Of a stretch of 64,000 nt of DNA, positions 1 through 9,128 are shown one piece after another. Numbering within the stretch: the stretch's first letter is position 1; each line of letters begins with the position of its first letter. The stretch is from assembly GCA_028718125.1 (NCBI GenBank), contig JAQUMN010000002.1, positions 170,548 through 234,547 of the forward strand, written 5' to 3'. The translations under genes were made by a program, and so were the position numbers. Origin of the DNA: Kiritimatiellia bacterium (GTDB taxonomy: Bacteria; Verrucomicrobiota; Kiritimatiellia; JAAZAB01). The notes beneath the pieces were generated by a model, which saw nothing but the letters and a program-made list of their open reading frames with translations, did not search any database and was not told the DNA's origin.

Positions 1-1312
1 TGACTACATACGTTGTCGCCGCCAGACCGCTGCAATTGAACGTGATCGCCGTGCCGCTTCCCGATATTCCCGATGGCTCACTGCTCCAGTTTGCCGTTCC
101 ATTGCCCAGGTAACTGTCGGCCGTAAGGTGCAAGGTTACAGAATTTGTCGTGCCTGCATAGACATTGCTTTCCACAATATCCACTTTCATGACGGTCACC
201 GTGCATGTATCGTAACAATTGGTCAAAAGGCTCGACTGCGCCCTGACCACATACGTCGTGGGTGTCAGACTGCTGCAACTAAACGTGATGGCCGTGCCGC
301 TACCCGATATCCCTGAGGGCTGACTGCTCCAGTCCGCCGTCCCGTTGCCCAGGTAACTGTCAGCCGTAAGGTGCAATGTTACCGTATTGGTCGCCCCCAC
401 ATAAATATTTGTTTCCACAATATCCACATTCAGGACGGTCAAACTCACCTGATCACAAAAATTGGTATAAACTTTTGAAGTTGCGCGGACGATGTAATTC
501 GTCCCAACATTTTCGGGCATTATCTCCGTTCGCCATGCACCGTTGGATAGGATTTCAGCTCCGCCTGAACCTGACAAATCCGGGATCAACGACCAATTCA
601 CGCCTTGCGGAATATTTGTTCCGGTCACTGAATATTGCACGTTACTTCCACCAACGAAGGTCATGGCCTCCCGCGGCATGATCCAGATGTCTGGAATTAT
701 CAACTCATAATAAACATTCGTAATATCAACCTGATACGTGCCGGAATCGTTTTGATTTGGCCCCAGAAAATTAGTCGGAATGACCGGACCGATATCCACC
801 ACGTTTGACATCGGCGGATAATCCCCCAGACTTCCTACCATCACGTTTGAAATTGCCACCGGAATTCCGTTGGTAGTTGACCACCAGGCCGACGTGGATG
901 CTCGAAATGCAATTTGATTCTGTAAGACCCACAGATACGCGCCCCATTTGCCATTTACCGACTTGGTCCCACGCACCCACCCTACGTTGTCGAATATTTT
1001 GCCAGAATAGTTTGATGTAGCACCGGTGTAATTCACCGCTGCAATCCAAGCGCTCATGGCCGATCCATAGCAGACGGGAATTGCCGCCTGCTTTTCAATG
1101 GCGTTTGAATTAACCTGGATCGAACCATTAATAATATCCGTCAATTTATCGGATTCTTCGTTTAACAGATATTCTGTCGGAATCCCCTTGAGGTCAAATT
1201 GTACCGATGAAAACGATCGGTTTAGGTAGTAATATGGCGTTTGGGCCGGAACATTCATTGCTAATAAAAGTCCCGCAAGAATTATAACTTCTTTTGCCCG
1301 CGAAACACGCAT
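1..1312 (-). CDS. Exported immunoglobulin-like repeat protein (3' end beyond the window)
   Basis: The minus-strand frame stays open from an ATG at 1312 to the left edge, giving about 437 residues with the C-terminus missing. It opens with a signal peptide (MRVSRAKEVIILAGLLLAMNVPAQ, cut here conceptually after the hydrophobic stretch). Around residue 190 lies the motif NDSGTYQV, the usual D-x-G-x-Y signature of bacterial immunoglobulin-like domains. After that the protein enters tandem repeats with a DNA period of 243 bp (81 residues). Each repeat contains NxYxGxTNxVTLHLTADSYLGN and ends in TxYVVRA. Two copies are visible, near 29-271 and 272-514. The protein is probably a surface adhesin or envelope protein; no enzymatic domain is seen in this part. 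A strong hairpin separates it from the upstream 1721-residue gene. Confidence 0.8.
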   Translation of the reverse strand, partial: MRVSRAKEVIILAGLLLAMNVPAQTPYYYLNRSFSSVQFDLKGIPTEYLLNEESDKLTDIINGSIQVNSNAIEKQAAIPVCYGSAMSAWIAAVNYTGATSNYSGKIFDNVGWVRGTKSVNGKWGAYLWVLQNQIAFRASTSAWWSTTNGIPVAISNVMVGSLGDYPPMSNVVDIGPVIPTNFLGPNQNDSGTYQVDITNVYYELIIPDIWIMPREAMTFVGGSNVQYSVTGTNIPQGVNWSLIPDLSGSGGAEILSNGAWRTEIMPENVGTNYIVRATSKVYTNFCDQVSLTVLNVDIVETNIYVGATNTVTLHLTADSYLGNGTADWSSQPSGISGSGTAITFSCSSLTPTTYVVRAQSSLLTNCYDTCTVTVMKVDIVESNVYAGTTNSVTLHLTADSYLGNGTANWSSEPSGISGSGTAITFNCSGLAATTYVV

Positions 1313-1346
1313 AACTACGCGAAATAAGCCTGCAAAGCCTAAATCT

Positions 1347-1395
1347 TTTCCGTAATTTTTCTTCCGCGCCAAGCGCGGAAGAAAAATTATGGAAA
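1347..1395 (-). terminator. Intergenic 23 bp stem hairpin, probable terminator
   Basis: The arms 1347-1369 and 1373-1395 pair over 23 bp with a single mismatch and a 3-nt loop. The stem has a GC core (TTCCGCGC/GCGCGGAA) flanked by T and A tracts, so it can act as an intrinsic terminator in either direction. It follows the stop of the 1721-residue gene on the minus strand and precedes the start at 1312. Confidence 0.75.
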
Positions 1396-1475
1396 CAGCG
1401 CTTTCACTTCGTGATTTCATTCTCTTTTCGCGTCCTTTAGCGTGCTTCGCGGGTTATAGTTTTTCTCATCGCGGG

Positions 1476-4400
1476 CTAATTCTTTTTATAAAATTTACCC
1501 GACAACGCGTTCAATGCATCCCGCATATCAATCAAATCCGCCTGTGAGCCGGGGGTGTTGGTAAATACCGGCACAGACCCATAGAACAGCATCCAATGCC
1601 GGGTAATCTTCTGCCTTGCTGCCTCCCGTACTATTGATGCATTCGCATCATTTTCATCCAACGGGTCAAATCCATGATCTATTTCCCATTTATCGGAAAG
1701 TCCATCACCATCCGTGTCCGTATCATATGGGTCTGTCCCGTATATCATTTCCAACCAATCCGGCAGGCCGTCGCCGTCGGAATCCGGGTCGGCTAGCACG
1801 ATATTCGCGTTCATCACGTCCCCGACTAGATACACCGGATTTATCACCGTCATTCCCTGCGCCTCCCAAAAATCGTTGTCCGCGTTCCCATTAGAATCAC
1901 GCCAGGCCTGGATCCAATACGCCCTCAACGCCGGAAGGTTGGTGCACGCATACGCGCCAAGCTGACTCAAGGTTTGCAATCGCTTAATCCCGCTCATGGC
2001 TCCGTTCGTTGTAGCCACCACATAGATGGCCCCTGTTTGTGGTCCGCCATAACTAACCTCCCCAGAAATCATGCTGCATGGATAAGACGATGCATCGGTC
2101 GGATTCGTGCCCCATTTAACCTCGATCATGTCTGAGTATTCGTCGCCATCCGTATCGGGATTTGCAGGATCAGTTCCGTATCGATATTCATCAATATTAA
2201 TTAAGCCATCATTATCATAATCGCCGTCCGCGCCCTGATTTAAGTTGCCGAAGTATTTGATTTCCCACCAATCCGGCATCCCGTCGTTATCCGGATCCAC
2301 TTCCAGCGGAAACGTCAACGACACCATTGTACGATCCGCAAATCCGTATAGACCCTCTATTGTCATTGCCGTGAATTGATTCCCGGCGAAAGGCGCAAGC
2401 CCCAGATTGGTTGCCACCATTGACCCGTTCAAAAACACTTGCCAGCGCCGCGCTTCATAGTCAAGCATGGCCGCCACCCGCACCCATTGCGACGTCGTAT
2501 ATGAAGGCCCATTCGTCAGTGCCACCCATGCCCCGTTCGTCCCTGAGAACCCGTCATAAACCACAAGACGTCCGCTGCCATTGAAGAACCAGGCCACGGC
2601 CGAATCTATTGTCCCGCTCGGCGCCGTGGCGGCATCCGTCCGCTGGGCCACACTAATCCAGATCGTCCGATTCGTGCATGCAAACAATTGTCGCGCTTCC
2701 GTATTCGTCTCCGTATTATTCGACAGCAGCAATGCCTGCGCGCCCTCGTATACGATGTTCGTCTGAACAAACGCCCCGTTCGTCGGACTCGCCTCCCATC
2801 CGTGCTGCCCATGAATTGCACCCACATACACCGTGTTCGATACTTCAAAACCCTCAATAAACGGCACTCGCGCATATACATTCGAGGTCACCGGACTCTT
2901 ACCATACTTTACCTCATCGCCGTCCCGCAGACCGTCCCCGTCCGTGTCTTCCTTCGTCGGGTCCGTCCCAAGTTGGTATTCCTGCAGGTTGGCCAGACCA
3001 TCGTTGTCCGGATCGTCGCCGGCAACTTGATCCAAGTTGCCAAAGTATTTCATCTCCCACCAGTCCGGAAGCCCGTCGTTATCCATCTCGGGATTTAAAA
3101 GGGTGATATCCGCGTCGGTCACGTCCACTGTCAGATACACCAGATTTGACCCCTGCGCCTCCCAGGAATCCTTGCTCCCGTTCCCACTCGAGTCCCGCCA
3201 CGCTACGATCCAGTTCGTCCGCAAAGCCGGAGCGTTGGTGAACGCATACACTCTCGGCTGGCTCATTGACTGCAACTGCAGAACACTGCCACCATATCCG
3301 TTCGTTGACAACGCCACGTAGATCGTCCCTGTCTGCGAACCGGCGCAACTTACCAACCCCGAAAGCACCCGCTGCGGAATCGAAGTCCCATCCCCAGGAT
3401 TCGTCCCATACTGGTATTCCTGCAGATTCGTCCACCCATCGCCATCCGGATCGTCATCCGCGCCCCACGCCAATGTCCCCAGCCACTCCCACTCCCACCA
3501 GTCCGGTAATCCGTCCAAGTCGCTATCCGGATCGGATAATTCTATATTTTGTGTCATCTCGGGCTGGGTCAGAGCCACGAGATTGGAGCCCTGCGCTTCG
3601 CTAAAGTTGTTGGTCCCATCTCCATTACTATCCCGCCACGCGGTGATCCAGTTCGTCGTTAACGCCGACAGATTGCTGAATGCATAGCCGCCAGGCCCAG
3701 ATAATTGTTGCACAATGCCAGTGCCGTCGGCATTCGTCGCCATCACAACATAATAGCAGACACCGGTCTGCGGACCGCTATATGTCAGTTGGCCCGATAT
3801 CGTTGTCATCGGGTATGATAACGGATTGGTCGGATCCGATTGCCATGGCGCCTGCAACTCGATCCAGTCGGAATATCCGTCCCCGTCCGTGTCTGCGTTC
3901 CACGGATCCGTGCCATGCTGATATTCCTGCAGATTGGTCAATCCGTCGCCATCCGCATCCTGACTCGCATCCGTAGGATCGTAAGGATTAGATCCGTGTT
4001 CTATCTCCCACCAGTCCGGCATTCCGTCGTTATCCGAATCCACGTCCAGCGGCGCCATCAACGACACCATTGTACGATCCGCAAATCCGTATAGACCCTC
4101 TATTGTCATTGCCGTGAATTGATTCCCGGCGAAAGGCGCAAGCCCCAGATTGGTTGCCACCATTGACCCGTTCAAAAACACCTGCCAGCGCCGCGCTTCA
4201 TAGTCAAGCATGGCCGCCACCCGCACCCATTGCGACGTCGTATATGAAGGCCCATTCGTCAGTGCCACCCATGCCCCGTTCGTCCCTGAGAACCCGTCAT
4301 AAACCACAAGACGTCCGCTGCCATTGAAGAACCAGGCCACGGCCGAATCTATTGTCCCGCTCGGCGCCGTGGCGGCATCCGTCCGCTGGGCCACACTAAT

Positions 4401-6641
4401 CCAGATCGTCCGATTCGTGCATGCAAACAATTGTCGCGCTTCCGTATTCGTCTCCGTATTATTCGACAGCAGCAATGCCTGCGCGCCCTCGTATACGATG
4501 TTCGTCTGAACAAACGCCCCGTTCGTCGGACTCGCCTCCCATCCGTGCTGCCCATGAATTGCACCCACATACACCGTGTTCGATACTTCAAAACCCTCAA
4601 TAAACGGCACTCGCGCATATACATTCGAGGTCACCGGACTCTTACCATACTTTACCTCATCGCCGTCCCGCAGACCGTCCCCGTCCGTGTCTTCCTTCGT
4701 CGGGTCCGTCCCAAGTTGGTATTCCTGCAGGTTGGTCAATCCGTCGCCATCCGCATCCTGACTCGCATCCGTAGGATCGTAAGGATTAAATCCGTGTTCT
4801 ATCTCCCACCAGTCCGGCATTCCGTCGTTATCCGAATCCACGTCCAGCGGCGCCATCAACGACGCCGTCATACGATCGGCATACCCAAACTGCCCGCGCA
4901 CCTTCACCACCGTGAACCGATCCCACGCCCCGGAACCAAACCCAAGGTTGTCCGCCAACATCACTCCGTTCAAGTAGACCCGCCAACGCCGTGCATCATA
5001 GTCAAGTCTGGCCGCCACCCGCGCCCACTGCGCCGTCGCATAAGGTGCGTGATTTGTCAGCGCCACCCATGCCCCGTTCGTCCCCGCCAGACCGTTGTAT
5101 ACCACCAGCTGGCCGTCTTTATTGAAGAACCATGTTGCCGCCGAACACGTCGCACCAGTCGGCGCTGAACTCCGATCCGTCCGCTGGGCCACACCGGCCC
5201 AGATCGTCCGATTCGTGCATGCAAACAATTGCCGCGCTTCCGTATTCGTCTCCGTATTATTCGACAGCAGCAATGCCTGCGCGCCCTCGTATACGATGTT
5301 CGTCTGAACAAACGCCCCGTTCGTCGGACTCGCCTCCCATCCGTGCTGCCCATGAATTGCACCCACATACACCGTGTTCGATACTTCAAAACCCTCAATA
5401 AACGGCACTCGCGCATATACATTCGAGGTCACCGGACTCTTACCATACTTTACCTCATCGCCGTCCCGCAGACCGTCCCCGTCCGTGTCTTCCTTCGTCG
5501 GGTCCGTCCCAAGTTGGTATTCCTGCAGGTTGGTCAGACCATCGTTGTCCGGATCCAAGCTCGCATCGTTGACCAATGGATTCAACCCGTGTGCCACTTC
5601 CCAGCCATCGGGCATCCCATCACCGTCCGTATCCGCATTATGCGGATCCGTGCCGTGCTGATATTCCTGAAGATTCGTCAGACCGTCGTTGTCCGGGTCC
5701 AAATCAGAATCATTCACCAATGGGTCCAAATTATGCGCCACTTCCCAGCCATCATCGATTCCATCGTCGTCCGTATCCGCATTTACCGGATCCGTGCCGT
5801 AAATCACCTCCGAACCGTCCGAAAGTCCATCGCCGTCCGTATCAACGCAGTAGTCGGATGCGCCCAATTGCGCCTCCATTTCCCGGTCCAATCCGTCGCC
5901 GTCTTCATCCACATATAGCAAGCCCTCATACAGCGTGCTCTCGCCCGTTCCGCGGCGCAGGTGAATTCCCACTGCGGTCGGATATGTCACCAGCGGCACC
6001 GCCAGCGTACGGGTCAAGGTCGTCTCATTCCCGCTCATCAGGTTCCCGAACAAGTTCGCGGCCACCACCGTCTCGTTGGTGTCGAACAAATCCATATACA
6101 GCGAGGCGGACCCATGGTCGAAGAACGTCAGTCTGTAGCGTAAATTGTTCGTCAGGATCGTCCGGTCCAGGTCCACGTTCAGGCTCCCCACATCGTTGCT
6201 TTCCGTTGCCAGCACATGCCAGCAGACGGGATTGGTCAGCCAGTCCCCGTCAATTTTATAGACGTTCAAGAGCCAGTCGGGATGGGCGTATTCGTATCCA
6301 TTTCCATCCGTAAAGTTCGGATCGCCGAAGCGGACGAAGGCCCGGCTGATGGCGTTCGAGTCAATTAAATCGCCGAATTCGTCGTGATCGGTATCGGCCG
6401 CGAATGGATCTGTCAATTTTACGTACTCGAAACTGTTGGTCAGCCCATCCGAATCGTTATCGATCAGGGCATCGGCAGAATTGGTGGGATTGAGGCCAAA
6501 GAAGATTTCATAGACGTCGCTCATGCCGTCCTGATCGCTATCCGCGCCCTGGGCAAAAAGGAAGGCGGAACATAAAATCAGGCAGGCAGAAACCGCCAAC
6601 AGGATCGAGAGATTGATAGAAAATCGCTTTTCGGGTGACAT
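1476..6641 (-). CDS. Large exported thrombospondin type-3 / Ca-binding repeat protein with duplicated lectin-like modules
   Basis: This 1721-residue protein starts with a signal peptide (hydrophobic SILLAVSACLILCSAFLFAQ). It then carries many aspartate-rich repeats of the type DTDGDGLSD / DPDNDGLTNLQEY, typical of thrombospondin type-3 Ca-binding repeats. Between them are three copies of a roughly 200-residue beta-sandwich-like module beginning with VPFIEGFEVSNTVYVGAIHG (about residues 400-600, 665-865 and 1245-1445). Three copies of a smaller module also occur, with the conserved W-I-x-A-W-R-D-S-x-G-x-G and EAQGSNLVxL (near 970, 1110 and 1540). The lectin-like modules are almost identical at DNA level over parts of their length. 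No anchor motif of the PEP-CTERM or LPxTG kind is visible at the C-terminus (ALSGKFYKKN). The role is probably structural or adhesive at the cell surface. The first and last residues fit a complete gene. Confidence 0.85.
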   Translation of the reverse strand: MSPEKRFSINLSILLAVSACLILCSAFLFAQGADSDQDGMSDVYEIFFGLNPTNSADALIDNDSDGLTNSFEYVKLTDPFAADTDHDEFGDLIDSNAISRAFVRFGDPNFTDGNGYEYAHPDWLLNVYKIDGDWLTNPVCWHVLATESNDVGSLNVDLDRTILTNNLRYRLTFFDHGSASLYMDLFDTNETVVAANLFGNLMSGNETTLTRTLAVPLVTYPTAVGIHLRRGTGESTLYEGLLYVDEDGDGLDREMEAQLGASDYCVDTDGDGLSDGSEVIYGTDPVNADTDDDGIDDGWEVAHNLDPLVNDSDLDPDNDGLTNLQEYQHGTDPHNADTDGDGMPDGWEVAHGLNPLVNDASLDPDNDGLTNLQEYQLGTDPTKEDTDGDGLRDGDEVKYGKSPVTSNVYARVPFIEGFEVSNTVYVGAIHGQHGWEASPTNGAFVQTNIVYEGAQALLLSNNTETNTEARQLFACTNRTIWAGVAQRTDRSSAPTGATCSAATWFFNKDGQLVVYNGLAGTNGAWVALTNHAPYATAQWARVAARLDYDARRWRVYLNGVMLADNLGFGSGAWDRFTVVKVRGQFGYADRMTASLMAPLDVDSDNDGMPDWWEIEHGFNPYDPTDASQDADGDGLTNLQEYQLGTDPTKEDTDGDGLRDGDEVKYGKSPVTSNVYARVPFIEGFEVSNTVYVGAIHGQHGWEASPTNGAFVQTNIVYEGAQALLLSNNTETNTEARQLFACTNRTIWISVAQRTDAATAPSGTIDSAVAWFFNGSGRLVVYDGFSGTNGAWVALTNGPSYTTSQWVRVAAMLDYEARRWQVFLNGSMVATNLGLAPFAGNQFTAMTIEGLYGFADRTMVSLMAPLDVDSDNDGMPDWWEIEHGSNPYDPTDASQDADGDGLTNLQEYQHGTDPWNADTDGDGYSDWIELQAPWQSDPTNPLSYPMTTISGQLTYSGPQTGVCYYVVMATNADGTGIVQQLSGPGGYAFSNLSALTTNWITAWRDSNGDGTNNFSEAQGSNLVALTQPEMTQNIELSDPDSDLDGLPDWWEWEWLGTLAWGADDDPDGDGWTNLQEYQYGTNPGDGTSIPQRVLSGLVSCAGSQTGTIYVALSTNGYGGSVLQLQSMSQPRVYAFTNAPALRTNWIVAWRDSSGNGSKDSWEAQGSNLVYLTVDVTDADITLLNPEMDNDGLPDWWEMKYFGNLDQVAGDDPDNDGLANLQEYQLGTDPTKEDTDGDGLRDGDEVKYGKSPVTSNVYARVPFIEGFEVSNTVYVGAIHGQHGWEASPTNGAFVQTNIVYEGAQALLLSNNTETNTEARQLFACTNRTIWISVAQRTDAATAPSGTIDSAVAWFFNGSGRLVVYDGFSGTNGAWVALTNGPSYTTSQWVRVAAMLDYEARRWQVFLNGSMVATNLGLAPFAGNQFTAMTIEGLYGFADRTMVSLTFPLEVDPDNDGMPDWWEIKYFGNLNQGADGDYDNDGLINIDEYRYGTDPANPDTDGDEYSDMIEVKWGTNPTDASSYPCSMISGEVSYGGPQTGAIYVVATTNGAMSGIKRLQTLSQLGAYACTNLPALRAYWIQAWRDSNGNADNDFWEAQGMTVINPVYLVGDVMNANIVLADPDSDGDGLPDWLEMIYGTDPYDTDTDGDGLSDKWEIDHGFDPLDENDANASIVREAARQKITRHWMLFYGSVPVFTNTPGSQADLIDMRDALNALSGKFYKKN
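2314..2992. repeat. Intragenic direct repeat, copy 1 (partner 4057-4735)
   Basis: About 679 bp are nearly identical to 4057-4735 at an offset of 1743 bp; one C/T difference was noticed near 2440/4183. A 334 bp part (2659-2992) also recurs at 5200-5533. All copies lie in the coding sequence of the 1721-residue protein. Confidence 0.9.
4057..4735. repeat. Intragenic direct repeat, copy 2
   Basis: Near-identical partner of 2314-2992, encoding the same lectin-like module. Identity stops abruptly at both ends, as expected of a recent duplication or gene conversion. Confidence 0.9.
5200..5533. repeat. Intragenic direct repeat, copy 3 (short)
   Basis: About 334 bp match the right-hand parts of the other two copies (2659-2992 and 4402-4735). 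The adjoining module sequence at 4860-5200 is related but clearly diverged. Confidence 0.85.
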
Positions 6642-6722
6642 GAATATTCTTTCGTCGAAATCATCCGATTATACGGTATCCGGGTTTTCTTGCGTTGTTT
6701 TCCCGTCCCGGCGGGATTGCGG

Positions 6723-8081
6723 TCAATAGATCTTTATGATCACGCCCAAGCGCTGGAACTCGTAGGCGCCGATGTCCACGGTGCCTTCGATGATCCGCCG
6801 CCGGCCATCCAAATCAATGGCGTCATTCATCCAGCCCTGGTTGATGCCCTTATTGATGCAAGGCGAGTCAGGCGACAGGTGATAATCTTTCCCGGAAAAA
6901 TTCACAAATGCAGGATCGTTGGTGATATTGCCTTCGCCATAGAGTGGCATCGGCAAAGTGCAGCAGTAATAGGATGTCATATTGGGTGATATATTATTGC
7001 TGATAACTGCGCCCGATGCGCCGGCATAACCAATATTGGAATAAACAATGCAATTAGTGAGGCAACTCAGTACATTCATGCTGATGCCGCCGATACCGGC
7101 GGAGCTATAATTACTGACAATCGTGCAGTTAACAGGTGCTTTGTTATCGGCGTTGAATGCATGGAACCCGCCGCCGACACCGCTGGCACGATTATTGGCG
7201 ATCAGGCTGTTAAATATAGATTTCACACGGTATACTCCCCCGCCGTGCGCCTTAGCATAGTTATACATGAACACACAGTTGCTGACGACAGTGTTTGCGC
7301 CATAGCCAATCCCGCCGCCGCAGAAATTTGGTTCATACCCCTTGTTGTAAATAAAAAGGCAGCCGGTCACCCGGTCGCCGGCGCTGTATATCCCCCCGCC
7401 GGCGCGGTGGCCATAATTGTTGGAGAATACGCAATCCGCCACCACGCTGCAATATGCGCCCCCGCCGCCGTAGCCTTCCGGCGCACTTGGGTACCGGGCC
7501 ACGTTATCGGCGATTAAACAGTTGCGCCAGGTACCGCCGTACAACCCGCCAGCGCGACAGGCAAAATTGCTGATTATAAGGCAATTCGACACCACGGAAT
7601 TGTTGCCGGCGCAAAAAACACCGCCACCGAACCCGGAAACAACGGCGCCATTGCTATCCGCATATCCTTTGGTAATCGTAAAGCCGATCAACACGGCCCC
7701 GTTGGTCAGATACACACCGCGAATAGCCGCCGAACCGTTGCTGAAGGTGTTCGGATCCGGAGCCCCCTCGATTACGGTGTCCGCCCAGTTTATGCTGACC
7801 GCTCTGACTGTGATACCTTTCGTAACAGCAACACGATTAGCAAGCTGAGAAGCCGCCGTTTGGCTCCCGGTGTTATACACGCCGTTGGACACCAACACCG
7901 TGTCGGACGCGACGCATTCGGCGTCGTCAATCGCTTGCTGAATGTTGCTCGCGGCCGTCATCCAGCTCGTAAAAGGGCTCGACGCCTCCGCGTTGTCCTT
8001 GACAACATAATGCGTATCCGCAAACGCCGGACCAGCGCAGACCAGACCGAGCAACAATCCAAATAATATTTGTTTTTTCAT
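6723..8081 (-). CDS. Exported right-handed beta-helix protein, choice-of-anchor Q type
   Basis: This is a 452-residue protein when started at the ATG at 8081, which places a clean signal peptide at the N-terminus (MKKQILFGLLLGLVCAGPAFA). A longer frame begins at 8186 but only adds residues without signal-peptide character. After the motif TAASNIQQAIDDA, the body consists of beta-helix rungs rich in NxxVSNCxIxxN and GGGxY. The C-terminus has the family signature DLDGRRRIIEGTVDIGAYE. It resembles the plus-strand gene at 47263 in order and motifs. The protein is probably exported to the surface; no enzymatic residues can be named. It is the first gene of the minus-strand group and is followed by the 1721-residue gene after 81 bp. 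Confidence 0.82.
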   Translation of the reverse strand: MKKQILFGLLLGLVCAGPAFADTHYVVKDNAEASSPFTSWMTAASNIQQAIDDAECVASDTVLVSNGVYNTGSQTAASQLANRVAVTKGITVRAVSINWADTVIEGAPDPNTFSNGSAAIRGVYLTNGAVLIGFTITKGYADSNGAVVSGFGGGVFCAGNNSVVSNCLIISNFACRAGGLYGGTWRNCLIADNVARYPSAPEGYGGGGAYCSVVADCVFSNNYGHRAGGGIYSAGDRVTGCLFIYNKGYEPNFCGGGIGYGANTVVSNCVFMYNYAKAHGGGVYRVKSIFNSLIANNRASGVGGGFHAFNADNKAPVNCTIVSNYSSAGIGGISMNVLSCLTNCIVYSNIGYAGASGAVISNNISPNMTSYYCCTLPMPLYGEGNITNDPAFVNFSGKDYHLSPDSPCINKGINQGWMNDAIDLDGRRRIIEGTVDIGAYEFQRLGVIIKIY

Positions 8082-8208
8082 CTCTGTTGATCCTATTATT
8101 TCACCCCACGAATCACGAGCCCGTCTCGTCTGAAAAAGAATACGAAACAAATTCACGGGCGCCCTATGGGACGCCCGCGAACACATTTCTCACAAATAAT
8201 TATTTGTA

Positions 8209-8237
8209 CTTCTATTAGCGATTCCCATCGTTGTCAA
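8209..8237 (-). promoter_or_regulatory. Possible promoter for the beta-helix gene at 8081
   Basis: On the minus strand TTGACA (8232-8237) and TAGAAG (8209-8214) are separated by 17 nt. Just downstream is a perfect 16-nt palindrome, ACAAATAATTATTTGT (8192-8207). The leader then carries a hairpin (8156-8177, CGGGCGCCC/GGGACGCCCG with one bulged base). The -35 box is good and the -10 box weak. Confidence 0.35.
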
Positions 8238-8249
8238 TCTTTTTTTTAT

Positions 8250-8557
8250 CAGGACATTCCCCGGTTTTTGTAAATTGTGGCGGAGTATTTATCTCTCGTA
8301 AAAAAAAGGGGGATAGACTATCCCCAGTTTTTTACGATCCACTTATTCCGTTTTTAATCATAACCAACGTCTTACAAATTGGTTGCAGCACAAAAACAGA
8401 CAGAATCGAATGCTGAGCATTCGTAGAACGCAACGTCCAGTCCAGGTTCAAGCGCCCTTTTTATAGAAACAGGCTCATTTCAGATAATTAATCGAGCAAA
8501 CCGCTGTTAACATTGGCTTATACTGACGTAACCTCCTAAAAACCGGGGAATGTCCTG
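8250..8557. mobile_element. MITE-like element bounded by 20 bp perfect inverted repeats
   Basis: CAGGACATTCCCCGGTTTTT at 8250-8269 is exactly inverted at 8538-8557. The 308 bp between the outer ends contain no gene but two hairpins: 8297-8336 (CGTAAAAAA...GGGGATA-GAC-TATCCCC...TTTTTTACG) and 8408-8422 (GAATGCT-G-AGCATTC). An 8-nt sequence TTTTTATC occurs at 8243-8250 and again at 8559-8566 and could be a target duplication, although T-richness makes this weak. It may be a non-autonomous element moved by a transposase encoded elsewhere. Confidence 0.55.
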
Positions 8558-8590
8558 CTTTTTATCTTCTCTTTTTTTGAGATCGGGGAG

Positions 8591-8599
8591 TTGGGTGGG
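8591..8599. repeat. Target-site duplication, left copy
   Basis: TTGGGTGGG directly abuts the left terminal inverted repeat of the insertion sequence. The same 9-mer follows the right end at 10551-10559. Confidence 0.85.
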
Positions 8600-8720
8600 C
8601 AGCGATTCCAAATTAGGAATTCTTCGAGTTCATGAAAGGCTAAGACGATGCGGTTAAGAGAGGGGCAGCCATCGGGCGTCTCGGAGAGTCGAAAAAAGAT
8701 TCTTCGGGACGCTTATTTTG

Positions 8721-8748
8721 TTGACATATATTAACCAGTATATATACT
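8721..8748 (+). promoter_or_regulatory. Insertion-sequence promoter, probably giving a leaderless mRNA
   Basis: TTGACA (8721-8726) and TATACT (8743-8748) are separated by 16 nt. A transcript from here would start within a few bases of the ATG at 8756, leaving no room for a ribosome-binding site. Confidence 0.65.
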
Positions 8749-8752
8749 GGTT
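8733..8752. promoter_or_regulatory. 20-nt perfect palindrome over the -10 region
   Basis: AACCAGTATATATACTGGTT covers the -10 box of the insertion-sequence promoter. It is well placed to be an operator for a dimeric repressor. Which protein would bind it is unknown. Confidence 0.5.
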
Positions 8753-8755
8753 AGC

Positions 8756-9094
8756 ATGAAAACAACAAAAGCCATCAAAAACCGGTTAGAGCAGAAGCGC
8801 GCGGCCCAGTTGAAGCAACTGGCTGGAATCGGCCCTTTCGTGGAGGGGTCGCTGGTTGGGGTGCAGCATCCCACCTGCAAGCATGTCGCTTGGCGTTTGA
8901 CCTTCAAAGTCAAAGGCAAGACCCGAACGGTCTATGTGCCTGTCGACATGGCCCAGGAAATCAAAGCATGGACAAGAGAGTACCGCCGGTTGAAAACTCT
9001 GATTCGCAAGGTCACTCGCAACAGTCTGGCGCTGATTCACGGCCATGTCGCCGCCCGGCGGGCCGTAAGCCGAGCCCAGCGCCGGAACATATAG
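8756..9094 (+). CDS. Transposon-associated small basic protein (DUF6788-like)
   Basis: The protein has 112 residues and is highly basic. The core VKGKTRTVYVPVDMAQEIKAW followed by EYRRLKTLI is the pattern of the DUF6788 family, small proteins found next to transposase genes. In many relatives the middle also carries a Cys-rich CGKPNC-type stretch; here only a weak HPTCKH remains. The start ATG at 8756 lies 7 nt after the -10 box, so translation would be leaderless. The gene lies inside the insertion sequence directly before the transposase. A regulatory or accessory role in transposition is an inference from position. Confidence 0.7.
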   Translation: MKTTKAIKNRLEQKRAAQLKQLAGIGPFVEGSLVGVQHPTCKHVAWRLTFKVKGKTRTVYVPVDMAQEIKAWTREYRRLKTLIRKVTRNSLALIHGHVAARRAVSRAQRRNI

Positions 9095-9128
9095 CCATCG
9101 GACGGAAACTGATCGAGGTCGTCCGCCA

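Larger units (their letters stand above)
8082..8599. other. Intergenic stretch between the beta-helix gene and the insertion sequence
   Basis: No credible gene is seen here. It holds the promoter and leader of the minus-strand beta-helix gene, the MITE-like inverted-repeat element and the left target-site duplication of the insertion sequence. Confidence 0.7.

Noticed and set aside
4431..5168. A 245-codon plus-strand frame within the 1721-residue gene
   Set aside because: It is rich in Arg and His from antisense Asp-rich repeats and recurs with each internal duplication; the minus-strand frame explains the region fully.
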